This document shows positions 5,958 through 6,030 of a stretch of 6,030 nt of DNA, piece by piece. The translations under genes were made by a program, and so were the position numbers. The notes beneath the pieces are model-generated. The model saw only the letters and a list, made by a program, of their open reading frames with translations, did not search any database and had not been told where the DNA came from. The stretch's first letter is position 1, and every line of letters begins with the position of its first letter. This DNA comes from Treponema sp. (GTDB taxonomy: Bacteria; Spirochaetota; Spirochaetia; Treponematales; Breznakiellaceae): NCBI GenBank assembly GCA_031273405.1, contig JAISRW010000269.1:1-6030 (forward strand), given 5' to 3'.

Positions 5958-6030
5958 GATTTCCCGCGTATATTCCCGCTTGATAGCCCGCACCCAATTC
6001 ATAAAGCACCCTTCTATTTCCCCGGGGTCC

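Larger units (their letters stand above)
5049..6030 (-). mobile_element. ISAs1-family insertion sequence, partial
   Basis: The transposase remnant on the minus strand defines an ISAs1-family element. Its transposase-downstream end is placed at about 5049, where CAGGG, the usual opening of ISAs1-family terminal repeats, begins, twelve bases after the dnaB stop and nineteen bases before the transposase stop codon. The other end lies beyond the right edge, so neither the matching inverted repeat nor the target duplication could be checked. The element sits convergent to the housekeeping block and does not damage dnaB. Confidence 0.6.
5068..6030 (-). pseudogene. ISAs1-family transposase, interrupted by two hairpins
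   Basis: Reading leftwards from about 6029, the frame gives GCFMNWVRAIKREYTREIA, a stop in the hairpin at 5942-5956, then IDGKTVRGHFKSGAKAPHLV, AENRLVFGQVKTEEKSNEIT and CVVTIDA. A second hairpin (5730-5743) then adds a stop (5736-5738) and shifts the frame. The remainder reads GCQHKIAEQIVGKKADYLF, GHGRIEDRDYAVSDD, IGMVESSRE, RGHWGIENSPHDVLDVAFGE and APENMA-like GPENMAILR, ending at 5068. All DDE residues remain: Asp codons at 5931-5933 and 5748-5750, Glu codon at 5308-5310. The N-terminus is outside the window. Apart from the two hairpins the sequence looks well preserved, suggesting recent disruption. As read it cannot give a full-length transposase without recoding. Confidence 0.85.

Overview
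The window most likely comes from a spirochaete of the Treponema lineage, plausibly one of the GC-richer gut treponemes. The gene order rpsF-ssb-rpsR-(membrane protein)-rplI-dnaB, all on the + strand, matches the arrangement I know from Treponema. The two transposase remnants also resemble elements common in termite-gut treponemes. The organism assignment is inference; the gene identities are strong.

Layout. Positions 1-217 hold no gene I can support. They contain a cluster of short hairpins built around a CTTT(C)AG centre, one of which would also be a good terminator for leftward transcripts. Positions 218 to about 421 encode the C-terminal end of a degenerate DDE-type transposase. A sigma-70-like promoter (TTGAAT, 17 bp, TATAGT at 578-606) and a structured leader (621-691) precede rpsF. 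The housekeeping block follows: ribosomal protein S6 (703-984), SSB (990-1448), ribosomal protein S18 (1526-1849), a DUF2232/YybS-like membrane protein that probably starts at TTG 1897 and ends at 2883, ribosomal protein L9 with a long low-complexity tail (2984-3661), and the replicative helicase DnaB (3694-5037). Twelve bases after dnaB an ISAs1-family element begins. Its transposase gene runs leftwards on the - strand and continues off the right edge of the window.

How the genes work together. S6 and S18 bind each other in the 30S platform, and SSB and DnaB act at the replication fork, so the block couples translation and replication genes. The leader contains one segment (643-648) that can pair either upstream (621-626) or with a repeat of the same sequence next to the rpsF Shine-Dalgarno (686-691). 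This fits autoregulation by the S6:S18 complex, but that is not proven here.

Main discovery candidate. Six tiny palindromes share the centre CTTTAG or CTTTCAG, lie in the same orientation, and have stems that differ by paired changes. Four cluster at 127-211. Two lie inside the ISAs1 transposase gene, next to the codons of the first and second catalytic aspartates. Removing 18 nt at one site and 17 nt at the other restores an uninterrupted, family-like reading frame. This looks like a very small mobile or REP-like palindrome that inserts into genes.
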